Translations under genes and position numbers: made by a program
Notes under the pieces: generated by a model
Databases searched by the model: none
What the model saw: the letters and a program-made list of their open reading frames with translations, nothing else
Told to the model about the DNA's origin: nothing
Shown: piece by piece, positions 5,775-7,609 of the stretch
Layout of the letters: each line of letters starts with the position of its first letter
How positions within the stretch are numbered: the first letter of the stretch is position 1
From: an uncultured Collinsella sp.
GTDB lineage: Bacteria; Actinomycetota; Coriobacteriia; Coriobacteriales; Coriobacteriaceae
Reading direction: 5' to 3'
Assembly (NCBI GenBank): GCA_959602875.1
Contig: CAUGVQ010000095.1
Span: 1 to 7,609 of the forward strand
Length of the DNA: 7,609 nt

Positions 5775-6458
5775 CTATTCCTTGGCGCCGTACTGCTCGT
5801 AGTAGGCGTCGAGCGCATCTTTGATCGCGTCGTCAATCACCACGCGGCCGCCGACCTCGTGGTTGTGGAGCACCTCGGTGACCTCTGCCATCGACACAAT
5901 CGACGCCACAGGGAAACCGTACTTGGCCTCGATCTCCTTCTGGGCCGTGGTGACGCCGCCCTTGCCGACCTCCATGCGGTTGAGGCTGACGATAAGCCCC
6001 TTTACCTCGACGTTTGCCGCGGCCATGAGCTTGGGGTAGGTCTCGTCGATGGACTTGCCCGAAGTCGTGACGTCTTCGACCATAACAACGCGGTCGCCGT
6101 CCTTGAGCTCGTAGCCGAGCATGCCGCCCTTGTCGGCGCCGTGGTCTTTGACCTCCTTGCGGTCGGAGCAGTAACGGACCTCCTTGCCATAAAGGTCATG
6201 CAGCGCAATCGCCGTGACTACCGCAAGCGGGATACCCTTGTAGGCAGGACCAAACACCACGTCAAAGTCGAGACCAAAGTTATCGCGAATGGCGCGCGCG
6301 TAGTACTCACCCAGACGCTTGAGCTGTTCGCCTGTCACGTACGCCCCCGCGTTCATGAAAAACGGCGACTTGCGGCCGCTCTTGAGCGTGAACTCGCCGA
6401 ACTTGAGCACGTCGGACTCGACCATGAACTCGATAAACTCCTGCTTATAAGCCTCCAT
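5775..6458 (-). CDS. pyrE: Orotate phosphoribosyltransferase
   Basis: PyrE joins orotate to PRPP to give OMP and pyrophosphate, the fifth step of de novo pyrimidine synthesis, in the cytoplasm. The protein has 227 residues, normal for the family. The PRPP-binding signature VVMVEDVTTSGKS is at 124-136 with the paired acids Glu128-Asp129. Other landmarks are FTLKSGRKSPFF (23-34, substrate-binding region), GPAYKGIPLA (70-79) and the flexible-loop segment DRKEVKDHG (99-107). The ATG at 6458 has AAAGGAG seven bases upstream. It follows a nucleoside hydrolase gene on the same strand after a 107-base gap, and the other pyr genes are not in this window. No pyrimidine-responsive attenuator was recognised in that gap. 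Confidence 0.97.
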   Translation of the reverse strand: MEAYKQEFIEFMVESDVLKFGEFTLKSGRKSPFFMNAGAYVTGEQLKRLGEYYARAIRDNFGLDFDVVFGPAYKGIPLAVVTAIALHDLYGKEVRYCSDRKEVKDHGADKGGMLGYELKDGDRVVMVEDVTTSGKSIDETYPKLMAAANVEVKGLIVSLNRMEVGKGGVTTAQKEIEAKYGFPVASIVSMAEVTEVLHNHEVGGRVVIDDAIKDALDAYYEQYGAKE

Positions 6459-6565
6459 GGATGGGCTCCTTTCACGTGTATCCAGATGAGACTAAGGGTA
6501 CCAGACTCACCCCTGCGCACGGCCGAGATGCGCGCTCGCATACGCTAGCGAGGCAGCACGCTCGC
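6459..6565 (-). other. Gap between nucleoside hydrolase and pyrE
   Basis: This 107-base spacer holds the pyrE ribosome site near its left end. A short stem CTCGC/GCGAG lies around 6535-6552, and CGCTCG/CGAGCG (6559-6564 and 6571-6576) straddles the hydrolase stop codon. Both are small and have no T-run, so I do not call a terminator. No clear promoter was seen, so read-through from the hydrolase into pyrE is likely. Confidence 0.4.
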
Positions 6566-7525
6566 TCATCCGAGCGCTTGGCGCACGCGTTCGCAAAAGC
6601 GCTCGACAAAGCGGGGCGCGTCCACGGTCACGGCGACCTTGGCAGACTTTTGCGAATCATGCAGGCGCAAAGGATCGCCGATGGTGCGCCCGCGGAACGG
6701 CCCATCTAGATCGACCTTGAGGTTGATGTCGAGCGTGCCCGCAAGCGCCGGGTCGAGTGCGATCGCCACCGCCAGCGGGTCGTGCAGGGCGCATCCGCCG
6801 AGGTAACCCTGATGTTCCAGATAGAAGTTGAAATAGTAGCCCACGATATCGGCAAAGGCCGCGCCCGCAGGGTTGCCGAGCGCGCGCCAGCAGTCAAGCT
6901 CGTCAAAAGGAAGAATCGTCTGGTGCGTGACGTCGAGCCCCACCATGGTCACCGGCACGCCCGAGCGCAAAACGGCGTCGGCCGCCTCCGGGTCGTTGGC
7001 GATGTTTGCCTCGGCACCAGGCGTGACGTTGCCGGGAACGGTGAGGGCGCCACCCATAAAGACGATGCCGCCGATGGCGCACAGCGCCTCCGCATCGCGA
7101 CGAACGGCAAGCGCCAGGTTTGTCAAAGGACCGGTGGGGACATAGATGAGGTCGTCTCCCCAGGTGCGTGCAGCGTCCAACAAAAAGTCGACCGCAGCGC
7201 CGCCCTCGGCATCGGGCTTACCCACTGCCTCGCGCGTGGGCTCGGGAAGTGCAACCCCGCCAAGGCCGTTGGTGCCGTGCACGTCGACCATCGTGGTATA
7301 GGGCGCCTCGGCCGCAAGCGCGCGGTCCGCGCCCGCAAAGACCGGTACCTCGGGATGACCGAGGAGTTCGAGCATGGCGAGGCAGTTTTGAACCGACTGG
7401 GCGCAGGGCACGTTGCCAAACACCGTTGTGATGCCAATAAGCTCCACCTCGGGACTCGCCAGCGCATAGGCCAGCGCCATGGCATCGTCCACGCCCATAT
7501 CAAGATCGAGTATCAGCTTTTTCAT
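6566..7525 (-). CDS. Inosine-uridine-preferring nucleoside hydrolase family protein
   Basis: This family hydrolyses the N-glycosidic bond of ribonucleosides to free base and ribose, with a bound Ca2+. The protein has 319 residues, a normal length. The N-terminal metal motif is DLDMGVDDA (7-15) with Asp7, Asp9, Asp13 and Asp14; the usual form is DxDPGxDD, so Met10 replaces the common proline. Further motifs are HGTNGLGG (83-90), TGPLTNLALA (131-140), IVFMGGA (154-160), the substrate-binding Asn174 in AEANIANDPEAA, and HDPLAVA (248-254) with the last Ca2+ ligand Asp249. The ATG at 7525 has AGAGGAA upstream. Its start lies one base after the stop of the preceding reading frame (TGAGATG), which suggests translational coupling. 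Base preference cannot be judged from sequence alone. Confidence 0.95.
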   Translation of the reverse strand: MKKLILDLDMGVDDAMALAYALASPEVELIGITTVFGNVPCAQSVQNCLAMLELLGHPEVPVFAGADRALAAEAPYTTMVDVHGTNGLGGVALPEPTREAVGKPDAEGGAAVDFLLDAARTWGDDLIYVPTGPLTNLALAVRRDAEALCAIGGIVFMGGALTVPGNVTPGAEANIANDPEAADAVLRSGVPVTMVGLDVTHQTILPFDELDCWRALGNPAGAAFADIVGYYFNFYLEHQGYLGGCALHDPLAVAIALDPALAGTLDINLKVDLDGPFRGRTIGDPLRLHDSQKSAKVAVTVDAPRFVERFCERVRQALG

Positions 7526-7526
7526 C

Positions 7527-7607
7527 TCAGTTCCTCTCCCCCGCTAACTGCGCGGCCAATCTTGCGGCAACGTGCCTAATGCAACACAACGCCCCGGCCT
7601 TGGTGGC
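7527..7607 (-). CDS. 3' end of an unidentified upstream gene (partial)
   Basis: A minus-strand frame open from the window edge gives 26 residues ending ...AARLAAQLAGERN and a TGA at 7529-7527, one base before the ATG of the nucleoside hydrolase. The hydrolase ribosome site lies inside its last codons. The alanine-rich, helix-like tail and the tight junction fit a real gene in the same operon. A sugar kinase would be a natural partner for a nucleoside hydrolase, but the tail is too short to identify. The other two minus-strand frames contain stops here. Confidence 0.5.
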   Translation of the reverse strand, partial: ATKAGALCCIRHVAARLAAQLAGERN

Positions 7608-7609
7608 TA

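Noticed and set aside
5142..6548. A 468-codon open frame on the plus strand opposite the lipoprotein and pyrE
   Set aside because: It spans two well-supported minus-strand genes and the gap between them; the translation has no recognisable domain and reads as a GC-driven mirror of their codons.
6535..6576. Intrinsic terminator after the nucleoside hydrolase
   Set aside because: The stems are five to six pairs, one includes the stop codon, and no T-run follows on the minus strand.
6782..7579. A 265-codon plus-strand open frame opposite the nucleoside hydrolase
   Set aside because: The minus strand carries every hydrolase motif; the plus-strand product is low-complexity and unrecognised.

Overview
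The window is GC-rich and gene-dense. Its genes are most like those of Actinomycetota of the Coriobacteriia class. A Collinsella-type gut bacterium is my best guess, from codon use and the style of the Mfd, PyrE and DUF1016 proteins. That placement is inference from protein style; no marker RNA is present.

Layout, left to right. (1) 1-2034, minus: the N-terminal 678 codons of mfd, the transcription-repair coupling factor, cut by the window edge just after the Walker A motif. (2) 2035-2314: a gene-free gap with one LexA/SOS-like box. (3) 2315-3357, plus: a decayed DUF1016/YhcG-type PD-(D/E)XK nuclease gene carrying an in-frame stop, a one-base frameshift, an 18-bp tandem duplication and an apparent in-frame deletion near its 3' end. 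(4) 3350-4135, minus: a Cof-type HAD-IIB phosphatase, overlapping the nuclease remnant tail to tail by 8 bases. (5) 4136-4355: a divergent control region with two 16-bp operator-like palindromes, an inverted half-site and a good minus-strand promoter. (6) 4356-5084, plus: a GntR/HutC-family regulator with a UTRA ligand-binding domain. (7) 5109-5140: a 13-bp perfect hairpin between convergent genes. (8) 7607-5175, minus: a compact run of the 3' end of an unidentified gene, an inosine-uridine-type nucleoside hydrolase, pyrE and a small lipoprotein.

How they fit together. The regulator and the HAD phosphatase share one control region, and one palindrome lies inside the phosphatase promoter, so the regulator probably controls both itself and the phosphatase, perhaps in response to a phosphorylated sugar-like ligand. 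The nucleoside hydrolase (base plus ribose from nucleosides) and PyrE (orotate plus PRPP to OMP) form a nucleotide-metabolism cluster. The DUF1016 nuclease looks like a horizontally acquired accessory gene that is being lost.

I see no clear new multi-gene system. The most notable signals are the operator trio at 4260-4332 and the multiply lesioned nuclease gene with two perfect palindromes inside it. No rRNA, tRNA, CRISPR array or insertion sequence was seen.
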